Source: Kiritimatiellota bacterium (GTDB lineage Bacteria; Verrucomicrobiota; Kiritimatiellia; RFP12; UBA1067). From it: a DNA stretch of 6,165 nt. Within the stretch, counting starts at the first letter, position 1, and each line of letters begins with the position of its first letter. The notes beneath the pieces were generated by a model, which saw only the letters and a list, made by a program, of their open reading frames with translations, ran no database searches and was not told where the DNA came from. Both the position numbers and the translations under genes were made by a program. Below are positions 5,995 to 6,165 of the stretch, piece by piece. The stretch spans positions 1-6,165 of the forward strand of contig WRML01000145.1 of the NCBI GenBank assembly GCA_009777165.1, in the 5' to 3' direction.

Positions 5995-6012
5995 ACATCC
6001 CTAACGGGATGT
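5995..6012. repeat. CATCCC/GGGATG hairpin
   Basis: ACATCCC at 5995-6001 and GGGATGT at 6006-6012 form a perfect 7-bp stem around a TAAC loop. The core CATCCC/GGGATG is the same as in the hairpin at 185-205 at the other end of the window. It marks the boundary between the GC-rich transposase debris and an AT-rich stretch. It may be a copy of a dispersed palindrome family. Confidence 0.6.
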
Positions 6013-6039
6013 AAGAATGGAACACTTTTAATGTGAATT

Positions 6040-6065
6040 CACTATATCATTAACCTTTTATAGTG
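6040..6065. repeat. AT-rich inverted repeat with trailing T-tract
   Basis: CACTATA at 6040-6046 and TATAGTG at 6059-6065 pair perfectly across a 12-nt loop, followed on the plus strand by TTTTAATTT. It looks like a weak plus-strand terminator, but no plus-strand gene precedes it in this window, so its role is unclear. Confidence 0.35.
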
Positions 6066-6106
6066 TTTTAATTTGTCGTTGTTACATTCTGTTCTCCTTA
6101 TTGTTT

Positions 6107-6160
6107 CACACAGAGCCATAGAGTTTACACAGAGAAAGCAAAAAGGAATCCTCTGTGTAA
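6107..6160. repeat. CACAGAG repeat with 10-bp inverted pair
   Basis: CACACAGAG occurs at 6107-6115, and TTACACAGAG at 6125-6134 is matched by its exact reverse complement CTCTGTGTAA at 6151-6160, leaving a 16-nt A-rich loop. The sequence after 6160 (CCTCT) may begin another copy cut by the window edge. Repeats of this kind recur in intergenic DNA of various bacteria; the function is unknown. Confidence 0.6.
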
Positions 6161-6165
6161 CCTCT

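Larger units (their letters stand above)
5537..6165. other. Gene-free region of palindromes and transposon debris
   Basis: About 630 bp upstream of htpG without an intact gene. In order it holds three GC-rich hairpins (5560-5625), an unassigned stretch (5640-5760), a degenerate transposase fragment (5762-5908), a run of ten G (5966-5975), a CATCCC/GGGATG hairpin (5995-6012), an AT-rich stretch with a CACTATA/TATAGTG inverted repeat (6040-6065), and CACAGAG repeats to the window edge. Base composition shifts from very GC-rich to AT-rich near 6012, suggesting a mosaic built from several insertions. Confidence 0.7.

Noticed and set aside
5657..6025. Minus-strand open frame of 122 codons as an intact gene
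   Set aside because: Only about 50 residues look like a transposase; the rest is translated hairpin, G-run and proline-rich sequence, and no SD precedes the ATG. Kept only as a pseudogene fragment.

Overview
This window carries three genes, all on the minus strand, so transcription runs from high to low coordinates: htpG (Hsp90 chaperone), a small zinc-ribbon protein of unknown function, and a large exported ankyrin-repeat protein. Around them lie non-coding stretches rich in short inverted repeats. The coding regions are GC-rich and every gene has a bacterial Shine-Dalgarno sequence. Sigma-70-type promoters can be read upstream of htpG and of the ankyrin gene. The mix of a GC-rich bacterial genome, an exported ankyrin protein and many dispersed palindromes would fit a Verrucomicrobia/Kiritimatiellota/Lentisphaerota-type (PVC) bacterium. 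That placement is a weak inference; nothing here fixes the taxon.

Layout. 1-207: a cluster of short hairpins, several with the same 7-bp stem and 3-nt loop, ending in a stronger hairpin that overlaps the ankyrin stop codon. 206-2986 (-): a 926-residue secreted ankyrin protein with 25 recognisable repeats, several contracted to 30 residues. 2987-3186: its Shine-Dalgarno and promoter, plus an inverted array of three CGAAT and three ATTCG units. 3187-3567 (-): a 126-residue protein with a predicted helical N-terminal part and a C-terminal four-cysteine zinc ribbon. 3601-5481 (-): complete htpG. 5482-5536: the htpG promoter and Shine-Dalgarno. 5537-6165: no intact gene, but three GC-rich hairpins, a decayed transposase fragment, a G10 run, a hairpin whose core matches the one at 185-205, and a CACAGAG-type repeat running to the window edge.

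How the genes may work together. HtpG and the zinc-ribbon gene are 33 bp apart on one strand and probably share a transcript from the htpG promoter, which makes the small protein a candidate partner or client-handling factor; this is inferred from position alone. The ankyrin gene has its own promoter and signal peptide and looks like an independent unit whose product acts outside the cytoplasm. The unusual content is mainly the palindrome clusters, where the paired arms differ between hairpins yet still pair, and the contracted and partly duplicated ankyrin repeats.
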